A stretch of 64,000 bases of DNA, from positions 410,705 through 474,704 of the forward strand of contig DEMD01000009.1 in assembly GCA_002354735.1 (NCBI GenBank), in the 5' to 3' direction. A model generated the notes under the pieces. That model ran no database searches and was not told where the DNA came from. It saw nothing but the letters and a program-made list of their open reading frames with translations. The position numbers were made by a program, and so were the translations under genes. Positions 31,247 through 40,490 of the stretch are shown here, piece after piece. The stretch comes from Gammaproteobacteria bacterium UBA2679 (GTDB taxonomy: Bacteria; Pseudomonadota; Gammaproteobacteria; Pseudomonadales; Oleiphilaceae). Positions within the stretch are counted from its first letter, which is position 1, and each line of letters begins with the position of its first letter.

Positions 31247-32301
31247 TTCCGCGCCAGCATGCGCGCCCGCTGGGCGCGGTAGCCGAGCGATTTGAGCCTG
31301 TAGCGAACGAGGAGCGCCAGCAGGAAGACTGAGCCCAGGCCAGCCAGTGCCAGCTGGAGTTCGAGGTCCGGTCGCATGGTCGCGAGCAGACTCAGTGGCA
31401 GCAGCGCGATCAGGGTGACCAGGAAGTACAGCACACTGACAGCTGCATGCGAGCCCAGACGGTCAACCATCTGCTGATAAATATGATGCCGATGGGCAGT
31501 AGTAACGTTTTCGCCACGAACCAGGCGCAGAATGACAGTATGTCCGGCGTCGACCAGGAAGAGCATGAGCAGGAGTGGCAGCGAAGCCCAGCTGATCTCG
31601 GTCATCATCGGCAGCACGAGCGAAAGGGCCGCAAACAGCCAGCCCAGGAAGGTGCTGCCGACATCGCCCATAAACAGCGAGGCAGGCGCCCAGTTGAAAA
31701 TCAGGAAGCCGAAGACACTCAGGGCAAGCCAGATGCCGGCCATCATCCAGCCGGTCTCACCGGTGAGATAAGCCAGCGCCGCGATACCGCCACCCATGAT
31801 CACAGCCTGACCAGCCGCCAGGCCATCAATACCATCCATGAAGTTGTAGGCGCTGGTCACCCCGGTGAGCCAGAGGACACCGAGCGGGAAAACGAGCAGG
31901 CAGAACAGGACATCGATCTGATGCAGTGGCTCCAGCGCCAGTAACATCCAGACAATGGAACCGAGTGCAATGACGCCCTGCCCCAGGAATCGCAGGCGGG
32001 CAGACAGTCCGCGGAAGTCATCTGCCAGCCCCAGAGCAGCAACCAACCCGCCGCTGACGGCGAGAAGCGTAGCGAAATGCACCTGTAGCCAGAGCAATCC
32101 GAGCGAGATAAGCAATACGAAAAAAAGACCGCCACCACGTGGCGTCGGCACAACATGCGAAGACCGGCTGACGGGCGTATCGACGACAGCAAGTCGTCGC
32201 ATCACAGCTCGACACGCCCAGGCCCCCAGAGCAGAAATTATCAGCAACGCCGCAAGGACTATAGCCTTGTGATCATGGATCACATCAGTCAATTCAATCA
32301 T
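31243..32301 (-). CDS. Undecaprenyl-phosphate sugar-1-phosphate transferase, WbpL/WecA family
   Basis: Polytopic membrane enzyme of 352 residues, about 10-11 hydrophobic spans, that transfers a sugar-1-phosphate to undecaprenyl phosphate and so begins O-antigen assembly. Family motifs are clear: the DDFRGLSARLRF aspartates, NFMDGIDGLAAGQ, FMGDVGSTFLG and the cytoplasmic HRHHIYQQMVDRLG. WbpL-type is more likely than WecA proper because it is paired with a WbpM-type dehydratase 42 bp upstream. Confidence 0.9.
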   Translation of the reverse strand: MIELTDVIHDHKAIVLAALLIISALGAWACRAVMRRLAVVDTPVSRSSHVVPTPRGGGLFFVLLISLGLLWLQVHFATLLAVSGGLVAALGLADDFRGLSARLRFLGQGVIALGSIVWMLLALEPLHQIDVLFCLLVFPLGVLWLTGVTSAYNFMDGIDGLAAGQAVIMGGGIAALAYLTGETGWMMAGIWLALSVFGFLIFNWAPASLFMGDVGSTFLGWLFAALSLVLPMMTEISWASLPLLLMLFLVDAGHTVILRLVRGENVTTAHRHHIYQQMVDRLGSHAAVSVLYFLVTLIALLPLSLLATMRPDLELQLALAGLGSVFLLALLVRYRLKSLGYRAQRARMLARK

Positions 32302-32343
32302 GGGACCAATATATAAGAAGTGCGAAGTGATGTCCGACGCCGG

Positions 32344-34341
32344 TCAGGCTATTTTGACGACCTTTGCACCTGACTGAGTATCGGCCGGAAGGCTTAGAGG
32401 GCGTGTCGGCGTGTTTAGGCTTTGGTGCCAGACCAAATCGGCACAGTCGCCGGCAGGCTCGTAACCGAGTGGTGCCAGTCTGAGCAAGCTGGTCATCGCC
32501 TCACAATCGAACTTGTCGCAGGCTCTGGTCACACGCCGCAGCAAATCCTGCACCTCCGCCCATTCCAGCGAAGGCTCTCTTACCGTGAGTATCCGCGGAT
32601 GACGGGTTTGCTGACTGTCTTCGGTGATCAACAACTCTTCATACAGCTTTTCACCAGGACGAAGGCCGGTGTACACGATTTCGATGCCCTCAGCCGAGTC
32701 CACACCACGCACTTTGTGACCCATCAGGCGAATCATTTTCATGGCGAACTGTGCGATATTGACCGGTTTACCCATGTCGAGCAGAAACAGAGAACCTGAC
32801 TCCAGCTCGGATCCCAGCGCGCCGGCCTGGATAACCAGACCTGCTGCTTCTGGAATCGTCATGAAATATCGGATGACATCCCGATGAGTGACCGTAACGG
32901 GGCCGCCATTACGAATCTGTTCCCTGAAGAGAGGCACCACCGAGCCAGAGGAACCAAGAACGTTACCAAAGCGAACAATGGAGAACTTGGTCTGCGAATC
33001 GCGCTTGGCCATGCCCTGCAGCACCAGCTCGGCAAGCCGCTTTGATGCACCCATGACATTCACAGGACGCACAGCCTTGTCGGTGGAGACCAGCACGAAT
33101 GAGTCGACGCCAGCCGCAAGCGCTGCTTCAGCGGCGTTGTAGGTGCCCAGCACATTGTTGCGCACACCCTCGATCATGTTCTGCTCGACGATGGGCACAT
33201 GCTTGTAGGCTGCCGCATGGTATAGCGTCTGAACGCCGAAACTTGACACGATGGACTTCAGGCGCGCAGCCGACTGCACGGAGCCGAGCACAGGAATCAC
33301 TTCGATTCGCGAGTCCAGTTTGGCCTTCATGCCAGTGAGTTCGTGGCTGATCTTGTACAGCGCGTACTCGCAGATATCCAACAGTACGAGCTTCTTGGCA
33401 CCCTGCTTGACGATCTGTCGGCAGAGCTCGGAACCTATGGATCCACCCGCGCCTGTGACCATTACACATCGATCGGTAATCGGCATCGATACCAGCTCGG
33501 AAAGGCCTGGGACCGGGTCCCGACCGAGCAGGTCCTCGACTTCAATATCTCTCAGCTCGCCAATGCCATGATTGCGGTACACCAGATCTTCAAAGCTGGG
33601 AATAGTCTGCACTTTCAGACCAAAGGGCTCAAGAAAGAGCAATATTTCTGCCCTGCGTGCATGCGACGCCGAGCTGATGGCCAACAGAATGCGGCTTACC
33701 CCATGCTGCTCGACCAGTGTGCTGAGATTACGGGCCGGGTGTACCGAAAGCCCACTGATCGTGGTCTTCTGGATGGCACGGTTGTCGTCGATAAAGGCGA
33801 CCGGTTCAAAAAGAGGCTGATGCTGCAGAGCTGTCAGAAGCTGATGGCCAGCGGAGCCGGCGCCGTAGATCACCACGCGTTCACGCTCGTAATTATTCGC
33901 CTTGCCTGCGTTATAGCGCATGATGATGGCGATAAGGCTGCGCAGGCCTATCCTGAAGCCGCCCACGAGCATGATCACCATCATGAAATAGATGATCGGG
34001 ACAGATCGTGGAATGAAGGCATCGGTGACAGACGTCATCATCAGCAGCATCAGCGACGAGAAGATAGCGCCGGAGATGACCGATGACAGAGCACGCTGGC
34101 TCAGGAAACGAACCATGGCCTTGTACAGACCCAGCAGTGCAAAACAGCTGATGCTGGCAAAGATGGTTACCGCAAACGCGATGAAGTGCGCACGCGTCGG
34201 GTCAAAAAGAGATTCCAGCCTGAGACTATAGGCTGCTACGGTAGCCAGAAGAAGCAGCAGTGCGTCGATGAGGACGAGAATCACCTGCTTTGGCCGCCGG
34301 TCGAGGGTCAAAAGCGTATTAATCAATCCGTTCTGCTTCAT
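32344..34341 (-). CDS. WbpM/FlaA1/CapD-type UDP-sugar 4,6-dehydratase
   Basis: Membrane-anchored dehydratase of 665 residues that begins synthesis of 6-deoxy amino sugars (usually UDP-GlcNAc 4,6-dehydration). Four hydrophobic spans fill roughly the first 140 residues; a CoA-binding-like Rossmann segment follows (VVIYGAGSAGHQLL), then the SDR catalytic domain (VMVTGAGGSIGSELC, near 292) with STDKAV in place of the YxxxK core, as in long-form WbpM proteins. First gene of the glycan operon; its promoter should lie in 34342-34593. Confidence 0.93.
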   Translation of the reverse strand: MKQNGLINTLLTLDRRPKQVILVLIDALLLLLATVAAYSLRLESLFDPTRAHFIAFAVTIFASISCFALLGLYKAMVRFLSQRALSSVISGAIFSSLMLLMMTSVTDAFIPRSVPIIYFMMVIMLVGGFRIGLRSLIAIIMRYNAGKANNYERERVVIYGAGSAGHQLLTALQHQPLFEPVAFIDDNRAIQKTTISGLSVHPARNLSTLVEQHGVSRILLAISSASHARRAEILLFLEPFGLKVQTIPSFEDLVYRNHGIGELRDIEVEDLLGRDPVPGLSELVSMPITDRCVMVTGAGGSIGSELCRQIVKQGAKKLVLLDICEYALYKISHELTGMKAKLDSRIEVIPVLGSVQSAARLKSIVSSFGVQTLYHAAAYKHVPIVEQNMIEGVRNNVLGTYNAAEAALAAGVDSFVLVSTDKAVRPVNVMGASKRLAELVLQGMAKRDSQTKFSIVRFGNVLGSSGSVVPLFREQIRNGGPVTVTHRDVIRYFMTIPEAAGLVIQAGALGSELESGSLFLLDMGKPVNIAQFAMKMIRLMGHKVRGVDSAEGIEIVYTGLRPGEKLYEELLITEDSQQTRHPRILTVREPSLEWAEVQDLLRRVTRACDKFDCEAMTSLLRLAPLGYEPAGDCADLVWHQSLNTPTRPLSLPADTQSGAKVVKIA

Positions 34342-34556
34342 GCAATCATTGTCCGCCTATCCATTGCTTAGCAGCTCCATTGGCCGAATATGGTCCGACA
34401 GCTTCTCTGAGGAGGTCGGGGCTCGAGCTAACTGGTCCACGCGGACGACTTGATGAAGCCGCGTCTGCCGATCGCAAATATACAACAGCATAGACCATGA
34501 TCAGGCAACGGCAGCAGTTTTACAATGTGACAAACCCATACATCGCCCACCCTAGA

Positions 34557-34579
34557 CCGAACTCACTACAGCGGTTCGG
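34557..34579 (-). terminator. Inverted repeat after the mvaT-like gene
   Basis: CCGAAC (34557-34562) and GTTCGG (34574-34579) form a 6-bp stem with an 11-nt loop, 15 bp beyond the H-NS-family stop. There is no T-run, so it could be a weak terminator or an upstream element for the wbpM-type gene. Confidence 0.25.
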
Positions 34580-34593
34580 CTTGATGAGACGGA

Positions 34594-34947
34594 CTAGGAA
34601 GCCCAACTGTTCACTGCCTCCTTCCCATACTTCTTGCGCCAGGCGTTAAGCGTCTTGTGATTACCACCACGAGTCTTCACCTCTTCACCAGTTTTCGGAT
34701 TCCGATAGGTCTTCAGTGTTCTGGTGCTGCGCTTACGCTCGCCACCACTGTCTCCGGTGCCTGATTCGAGATTCCACATACGCAATACGTCGGTGGCAGA
34801 GAAGCCGTATTCATCCATGAGCGCAGATAATTTCTCCTTGAACTCATTGGCGCGTTGGACCGTTTCATTCTCCGAGAGCGTCGCCAGCTTCTTCTGTAAT
34901 GCCTCTATGGCATTTTTTGTTTCAATATAATCCACAAACTTGCTCAT
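34594..34947 (-). CDS. mvaT: MvaT-family H-NS-like xenogeneic silencer
   Basis: Nucleoid protein of 117 residues that binds AT-rich DNA and silences foreign genes. The N-terminal half is a coiled-coil oligomerisation region (about 1-60, ending LSALMDEYGFSATDVL); a charged linker follows; the C-terminal DNA-binding domain has YRNPKTGEEVKTRGGNHKTL, the MvaT 'AT-pincer' type segment with GGN. ATG 34947 has AAGGA seven bases upstream. Whether it is the main copy or an accessory paralogue (MvaU-like) cannot be told from the window. It sits upstream of the O-antigen operon, a typical target locus. Confidence 0.92.
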   Translation of the reverse strand: MSKFVDYIETKNAIEALQKKLATLSENETVQRANEFKEKLSALMDEYGFSATDVLRMWNLESGTGDSGGERKRSTRTLKTYRNPKTGEEVKTRGGNHKTLNAWRKKYGKEAVNSWAS

Positions 34948-34972
34948 TACATCGTCCTTCTTACATGTTGGC

Positions 34973-35000
34973 GTTATAAATAAACGGTGCCTATTATTAA
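34973..35000 (-). promoter_or_regulatory. Possible promoter of the mvaT-like gene
   Basis: On the minus strand TTAATA (35000-34995), a 16-bp spacer and TATAAC (34978-34973) lie in an AT-rich stretch just before the gene. The match is moderate; A/T-rich flanks could also allow self-silencing by the gene product. Confidence 0.35.
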
Positions 35001-35022
35001 TGGAAGATCAGACGAGTGCAAT

Positions 35023-35955
35023 TTAAATCTTGGAATCAGCTGCCGGTATCTGGGTACTTCTTATCTGCGCGTAATTCAGCACACCGACAAATATGCTTCC
35101 ACCAATAAGGTTACCGGCCACTGCAGTTGCAATAAAAAATGCTGCCTGCTGAATTGTAAAGTGTGGCGCAACAAGCAGTGCGGCAAACATTTCGACCGCA
35201 CCAGCTATAGAATGATGTAGCCCGCCCAACCCAATGAGGAAGGTCACGATAAATATGGCGATGATATGACTGGTCGCATCTGCGCTGGCCCGTAAAAGCC
35301 AGGCACCGATAGCCATTAGCCATCCCGCCAGTACAGCGCTGAGCAACAGATCCTTGAAAGGATAGCTTACGAGGTGATGTCCTATTGCTTCATAGCCAGC
35401 TGAAGCGCCAATGACTACATCTGAAGACGTAAGCAGCAAGGCGCCACTGAAGGCGCCAAGTAAATTACCGAGGATGACCGTAGCCCAGAGACGTAATAAA
35501 CGTTTGGGGCTCGCTCGTTTATCGAGTACTGGATAAATTGCGGTGGCGGTGTGTTCGGTAAACAACTGCGTGCCACTGAAAATACACAGGATAAATCCAA
35601 GCGGATAAACAAATGCCACAGCAACCCGGGAAACAAATGGCATGTCGGCATCGGCGAGCCCGGAAACCACCAGGGCGACTGCCATAACAGTAAAAGACAG
35701 TATAAGGGCTGCGGCGAAGGATGATAGAAGAAGCGAAATAAAGGGCCTGTAAAGCTGCTCCTGGCCCTCTTCTATCGTACGTTCGAGTATATCATCAGGG
35801 TGTCTGGTAGATTCGTCTATACGCTTGACGATGACATTGGTGTAGCGGATCTCTTCCCGCTCACGCTCAACTGTTCTTGAAGTTTTCTCTGGAATATCGT
35901 TCTTGTCGAGGAAGTCTGAATCAGACTGTGCCACCTGGTTCTCCCATGGCGGCAC
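35023..35955 (-). CDS. Formate/nitrite transporter (FNT) family channel, YfdC-like
   Basis: Integral membrane protein of 310 residues with six hydrophobic spans after a charged cytoplasmic N-terminal extension of ~65 residues. FNT features are visible: the broken-helix segment GTQLFTEHTATA and the channel histidine in GLHHSIAGAVEMF. The long N-terminus and sequence resemble YfdC rather than FocA or NirC, so the substrate is uncertain. GTG 35955 has AGG six bases upstream and lies 7 bp after the OmpA-like gene, implying one transcript. Confidence 0.85.
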   Translation of the reverse strand: MPPWENQVAQSDSDFLDKNDIPEKTSRTVEREREEIRYTNVIVKRIDESTRHPDDILERTIEEGQEQLYRPFISLLLSSFAAALILSFTVMAVALVVSGLADADMPFVSRVAVAFVYPLGFILCIFSGTQLFTEHTATAIYPVLDKRASPKRLLRLWATVILGNLLGAFSGALLLTSSDVVIGASAGYEAIGHHLVSYPFKDLLLSAVLAGWLMAIGAWLLRASADATSHIIAIFIVTFLIGLGGLHHSIAGAVEMFAALLVAPHFTIQQAAFFIATAVAGNLIGGSIFVGVLNYAQIRSTQIPAADSKI

Positions 35956-35962
35956 GTGCCGC

Positions 35963-37465
35963 CTATTGATTAACGATCAGGACTTCAACCCGTCGATTCT
36001 CCGACCGTCCGCGGCTATTTTCATTGCTGGCGATCGGGCGCTGCTCGCCGTACCCGACCGAGGTAAAGCGATTCGCTTCGAAACCACCAACTTCGCTGAG
36101 GAAGGCTGCAACCTTCGATGCTCTATTTTGAGATAGCCGCATATTGGAGTTACCGTCGCCGGAGCTGTCAGTGTGGCCGGACACGACGATTCGAGCGTTT
36201 TCGAAAGTCCTGATCGATTCGATGACTTTATTCAGCAGCGGAAAATTCACTGCCGCAATCTCACTGTTACCTGGAGAAAAAACAAAGCCCTGAGCCCGGA
36301 TCAATACGTCATTATCCTGGCGGTAGACCTCTGCTTCATCGATATCGAACAGTGATTGTACGAACGCGAACCTCGCCGCACGCGCCTGTTCGGCACTGCG
36401 TTCAGCCTCGGTTTCAGCGCGAACATCTTCGAGAACCAACTGTTGCGCCAGCACCAGATCAGCCAGTTTTCGATCGGCCTCATCGAGTTGGAGCTGCAAA
36501 CGGTTTCGGTTTTGCACCAGCTGTTCAATCTGACTACGCAGGGCCGCGATCAACACCTTGTTGGCATCGTCAAAGTTGGGCGCATGAACCATCGGCTCGA
36601 CCAGACGAGCCAGTTGTCCCTGATACCAGAGCACCTTGTCTTCTTCACTGAAGTCAGATGTCTGGAAAACCTGGATGATGTCCTTTATCCCTATTGCCCG
36701 GTTGATGTGGAACACTGCCCGCTGTGCATGATTCTCCGCTTTGATCTTGTTTCTGCGGTCTGCATCGAGGGTCGCGAGTGCCAGCTTGTGCTCCTCGCGC
36801 GCACGCTTCAAAGTCTGGGGTGCAAAGTCCTCAAGCGCCTCGCGTTCAGCCTGAGCCAGCGCTGTCTCGATTCTCGCCACGGTATCGGTCTTGAGTGCTT
36901 CGAGCTCCAGCGCTTCAAACAGGTCTATCAGCGTCTGCCGTCCAGCCTTGGCCTGCTCGAGACGCCCTTCTTCCGCGATGCGACTGAGTGAGATCAGCTC
37001 TGCTTCGGACTCCCTATAACTACTGGTCGCGTGCTCGGCCGCACCGGCTGCCAGCGCTCGACGTCGAGTGCGGAGAATATCTTCAAAGATATCAGCAGTG
37101 ACTTCCGCCTGGGCTCTGGCTTCACTGAGTGCTTTCAGCCCCTTGGTGGCCTGCTTCTGGGCGGCGTCGTCTGCGCGCTGAGCAAGCTTGTATGCCTCCT
37201 CATAGGCACTGGTCGCCTGCTCGTGAGTCGCCGGAGCCAACAGCTCAAGCTCTTCGCCATCCGCTGCCCTGAGCGCATCCCTAAGCTCCGTCACCAGTGG
37301 AAATTGAGTTTCGATAACGCTGTCGTCCAGCACCGCCTGCGAAGCACAGGCCGTGAGGAACAGCGACAGAGTAAGCGTAAAAAGGTGGGGAAGGCGAAAA
37401 ATCAGCAGGTCTGGCGACAGCGCCAAACCTGCGAACTGCGGATAGAAGAAACGCGCGCTCGGCAT
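35963..37465 (-). CDS. OmpA-family lipoprotein with long helical periplasmic region
   Basis: Probable outer-membrane lipoprotein of 500 residues. A long N-region precedes the lipobox LTAC (C40 lipidated). Residues ~60-370 are Ala/Glu/Arg-rich heptad-like helices resembling DUF4398-type proteins. Residues ~375-500 form an OmpA C-terminal domain (VVSGHTDSSGDGNSNMRLSQNRA) with the conserved NRRVEV end that binds diaminopimelate in peptidoglycan. ATG 37465 has GGGA seven bases upstream. It would span the periplasm between outer membrane and wall. The gene lies between an AstE-like hydrolase and the FNT channel in one apparent operon. Confidence 0.85.
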   Translation of the reverse strand: MPSARFFYPQFAGLALSPDLLIFRLPHLFTLTLSLFLTACASQAVLDDSVIETQFPLVTELRDALRAADGEELELLAPATHEQATSAYEEAYKLAQRADDAAQKQATKGLKALSEARAQAEVTADIFEDILRTRRRALAAGAAEHATSSYRESEAELISLSRIAEEGRLEQAKAGRQTLIDLFEALELEALKTDTVARIETALAQAEREALEDFAPQTLKRAREEHKLALATLDADRRNKIKAENHAQRAVFHINRAIGIKDIIQVFQTSDFSEEDKVLWYQGQLARLVEPMVHAPNFDDANKVLIAALRSQIEQLVQNRNRLQLQLDEADRKLADLVLAQQLVLEDVRAETEAERSAEQARAARFAFVQSLFDIDEAEVYRQDNDVLIRAQGFVFSPGNSEIAAVNFPLLNKVIESIRTFENARIVVSGHTDSSGDGNSNMRLSQNRASKVAAFLSEVGGFEANRFTSVGYGEQRPIASNENSRGRSENRRVEVLIVNQ

Positions 37466-37496
37466 GTAGATTCCCTGTAGAGAATTACCAGACGCC

Positions 37497-38546
37497 TCAG
37501 GCGTTCTGGATAGGGGTGAACTGTTCTGCTGAACGCTCCTGCATGTGTGTCTGGAATTCGCCGACCACCTCTACGGCCTCAGTCACCTTGTCGAAGCGTG
37601 CAATGTGGTAGACCGCTTCGCCCTCATAGGCCAGAGGAAGATTCGTGCGCCCAATGACGACGCCGGAGTGCGGCGCCTTGATCAGCACCCCCTCATCGTC
37701 AAGGGGGCCGCAGATCATGCCAATGGTTTCATCCGCTCTGATGCGATCACCAAGAGAGCAGTATAGTGTAAGAAATCCACTTTCAGGGGCGCGTATCCAG
37801 GCGGATGAACGAGCCACGACAGGCTTGACTATTTTTCGTCCACGCTTGCGCATGGCAAGCATACCGAGGGACTCCATGACGCGCCGAACGCCGCGCACAC
37901 CGCCGGCGATGCTTTGCTCTTCATACCGCAGTGCTTCGCCAGCTTCATAGGTAATAATCGGGATACCGAGGTCTTCCCCGGTACCACGCAGTGAGCCGTC
38001 CCGAATCGGAGCATTGACAATTACGGGTGCGCCAAACGCATGCGCCATTTCTTCGGCCTTGGGACTGGCAAGATGCACGCGGATCTGGGGAAGGTTGCTA
38101 CGATCTATTGCACCGGTGTGCAGGTCGATAGCATGTGTAGCCGACTGGAGGACTTTGGTATTGAAGATATGCGCAATACGGCCGGCCAGCGAGCCATCTT
38201 CACTGCCGGGAAAGCAGCGATTCAGGTCACGTCGGTCTGGGAGATAACGGGTGCGCTGGATGCAACCGAGCACATTCACCACCGGTACGGCAATGAGCGT
38301 GCCCCGAACATTATTCAGCCAGCTGCTGTGCAACACACGTCGGACGATTTCGATGCCATTGAGCTCATCGCCATGAATGGCGGCGCAGACCAGCAGACGC
38401 GGGCCTGGCACCTTGCCGTGCACAACTGCGATCGGCACCGAAATGTCTTTTTGAGTGTAGAGCCCGCCTATCGCCAGATTGAATATCTTGCGCGTTCCGG
38501 GCGCTACCTCTTCATCGAGAAACTCGAAAGAATCTGCCTTCACCAT
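37497..38546 (-). CDS. AstE/aspartoacylase-family zinc hydrolase (M14-like)
   Basis: Zinc-dependent amide or peptide hydrolase of 349 residues. Zinc ligands H58 and E61 (IHGDE) and H143 (IDLHTG), with a catalytic Glu in ITYEAGEAL, match the succinylglutamate desuccinylase/aspartoacylase group. No arginine-catabolism (ast) genes are nearby, so it is not the housekeeping AstE. Related genes are often found with RimK-type ligases; rimB-rimK lie 6 kb upstream on the same strand. The substrate is unknown. Confidence 0.82.
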   Translation of the reverse strand: MVKADSFEFLDEEVAPGTRKIFNLAIGGLYTQKDISVPIAVVHGKVPGPRLLVCAAIHGDELNGIEIVRRVLHSSWLNNVRGTLIAVPVVNVLGCIQRTRYLPDRRDLNRCFPGSEDGSLAGRIAHIFNTKVLQSATHAIDLHTGAIDRSNLPQIRVHLASPKAEEMAHAFGAPVIVNAPIRDGSLRGTGEDLGIPIITYEAGEALRYEEQSIAGGVRGVRRVMESLGMLAMRKRGRKIVKPVVARSSAWIRAPESGFLTLYCSLGDRIRADETIGMICGPLDDEGVLIKAPHSGVVIGRTNLPLAYEGEAVYHIARFDKVTEAVEVVGEFQTHMQERSAEQFTPIQNA

Positions 38547-38591
38547 CTATGATCTGTCTCCACTTGATTAAGTCAACGGAGCAGATCCACC

Positions 38592-40490
38592 TCAGTCCCT
38601 GGGCTTACGCGGTCCTTTGCGGGCCCCATCCTCACGGGAGAAACCAGGCTTGTCACGTCGTGGCGGCCGTCGACCAGAAGGTCCACCGTCATTACGACCA
38701 CGAGGCTTGCGGAAGCCGCCGCCCAGTTCATCTGCAGGTACCTCACCATCGAACACGGTGATCCGCAATGGCTTTTGCCTGACACGGGTTTTCTGCAGCA
38801 GCTCGGTGACTTCGCCTGGCATTTCCGCCGGCAGATCTACTGTACTGAATGTATTATAGATCTGAATTCGACCTATGTAGCGTCCTTCTATGCCTGATTC
38901 GTTGGCGATGGCACCCACGAGCTCACCTGGTGCTACGCCATCCTGATGACCAACGGCCACTTTGTAACGCTGCATACCAGCTTCAGGACCTGCAGAATTC
39001 GACCGCGGCGGCCTGGGCGCCCGCTCCCGATCACTGTCATTACGGGCACGAGACGGCCTGGCATCCGCTCCACCAGTCCATTCCGGCTGGCTTCTCTCAT
39101 GACGCTCCTCACGCTCGGGCTTCGGTCGCAGTGGACGATCTTTCTGTTGCAGATACGCCAGGGCGCCGGCGACTTCAACTTCTGTCAAGGTGCGCTCGCG
39201 ACACAGTTCTTCGACGACCTGCTGGAAGAACGCGAGATCCTGCGATTCGATGGTTTCGAGAATTTCAGTCTTGAAGCGATCGATGCGTTGTGCGATCAGG
39301 TCATCGCGCGACGGCAGCTCCAGCGGTGGGATCTGCTGCCTGGTCGTACGCTCGATGGATCGTAGCATGTTGCGCTCACGGGGGGCGACGAACAGAATGG
39401 CTTTACCTTCACGCCCTGCCCGACCGGTACGGCCGATGCGATGGACGTAGGCTTCGTTATCGTAGGGAATGTCGTAGTTGATAACGTGACTGATGCGTTC
39501 AACATCAAGACCTCGCGCGGCGACGTCTGTTGCTACCAGGATGTCGAGACGACCTTCCTTGAGCTGCTCTACGGTGCGCTGGCGCTGAGCCTGCGCGATG
39601 TCGCCATTGAGCGCGGCGGCGTTGAAGCCTCTGGCGTTGAGCTTGTCGGCCAACTCTGTGGTCGCGGTTTTGGTTCGCACGAAGATAATCATGCCATCGA
39701 AGCGTTCGATCTCGAGAATGCGGGTCAGGGCATCCAGCTTCTGCATGCCGCGGACGAGCCAGAAGAACTGCTTGATGTTCTCGCCAGTAGTTGCCTTGCT
39801 CTCTATCCTGACTTCGACAGGCTTTTTAAGGTACTTTTCTGCCACGCGACGAATCGCCTGCGGCATGGTAGCGCTGAACAACACAACCTGACGCTCGGCC
39901 GGCGTCTTCTGCAAAATGGTCTCGACGTCGTCGATGAAGCCCATCCGCAACATTTCGTCAGCCTCGTCGAGCACCAGCGTTTTCAGATTGCTCAGGTCCA
40001 GACTGCGTCGCTCAAGGTGGTCAAGCAGACGGCCTGGTGTGCCAACAATGACGTGTGGGCCACGCTTCAGTGAGCGAAGCTGGGCCCGCATGTCCTGGCC
40101 ACCATATAGCGGCAGGACATGGAACTTCCCGCCCATACCAGCGGAGTAAGTCTGAAAGGCCTCTGAGACCTGCAGCGCAAGTTCACGCGTCGGACAAAGC
40201 ACCAGCGCCTGAATATCGGCACTGCGTGTATCGATTTTTGCCAGAATCGGGAGCGCGAAGGCCGCCGTCTTACCCGTGCCCGTCTGAGCCATACCGACCA
40301 CGTCATTGCCGCCGAGCAGCAGCGGAATGGTTTTGGCCTGAATTGGCGACGGCGTTTCATAGCCAAGCTTTGAAATTGTATCCAGCATGCTGGCTGGAAG
40401 GCCAAGGCTGAGGAAGTCCGGCTGTTGAGCCTGATCGTCAGCGATAGAAGCTTGTGTTGAAGACTGAGCGTCTTCGTTTTGTATAGACAT
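38592..40490 (-). CDS. deaD: Cold-shock-type DEAD-box RNA helicase DeaD/CsdA
   Basis: ATP-dependent RNA helicase involved in ribosome assembly and mRNA turnover, often cold-induced. The 632-residue protein has a Q motif, AQTGTGKT (68-75), DEAD at 175-178, SAT and the HRIGRTGRAGREG motif. A DbpA-like RNA-binding domain (YKVAVGHQDGVAPGELVGAI) and a basic Arg/Gly/Pro tail follow, which marks DeaD/CsdA rather than RhlE or SrmB. A 417-bp gap before the gene probably holds its promoter and a long leader. Confidence 0.93.
   Translation of the reverse strand: MSIQNEDAQSSTQASIADDQAQQPDFLSLGLPASMLDTISKLGYETPSPIQAKTIPLLLGGNDVVGMAQTGTGKTAAFALPILAKIDTRSADIQALVLCPTRELALQVSEAFQTYSAGMGGKFHVLPLYGGQDMRAQLRSLKRGPHVIVGTPGRLLDHLERRSLDLSNLKTLVLDEADEMLRMGFIDDVETILQKTPAERQVVLFSATMPQAIRRVAEKYLKKPVEVRIESKATTGENIKQFFWLVRGMQKLDALTRILEIERFDGMIIFVRTKTATTELADKLNARGFNAAALNGDIAQAQRQRTVEQLKEGRLDILVATDVAARGLDVERISHVINYDIPYDNEAYVHRIGRTGRAGREGKAILFVAPRERNMLRSIERTTRQQIPPLELPSRDDLIAQRIDRFKTEILETIESQDLAFFQQVVEELCRERTLTEVEVAGALAYLQQKDRPLRPKPEREERHERSQPEWTGGADARPSRARNDSDRERAPRPPRSNSAGPEAGMQRYKVAVGHQDGVAPGELVGAIANESGIEGRYIGRIQIYNTFSTVDLPAEMPGEVTELLQKTRVRQKPLRITVFDGEVPADELGGGFRKPRGRNDGGPSGRRPPRRDKPGFSREDGARKGPRKPRD

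Noticed and set aside
34594..34947. Prophage or genomic-island marker because of the H-NS-like gene
   Set aside because: No integrase, transposase, tRNA boundary or phage genes are nearby; neighbours are ordinary chromosomal families.
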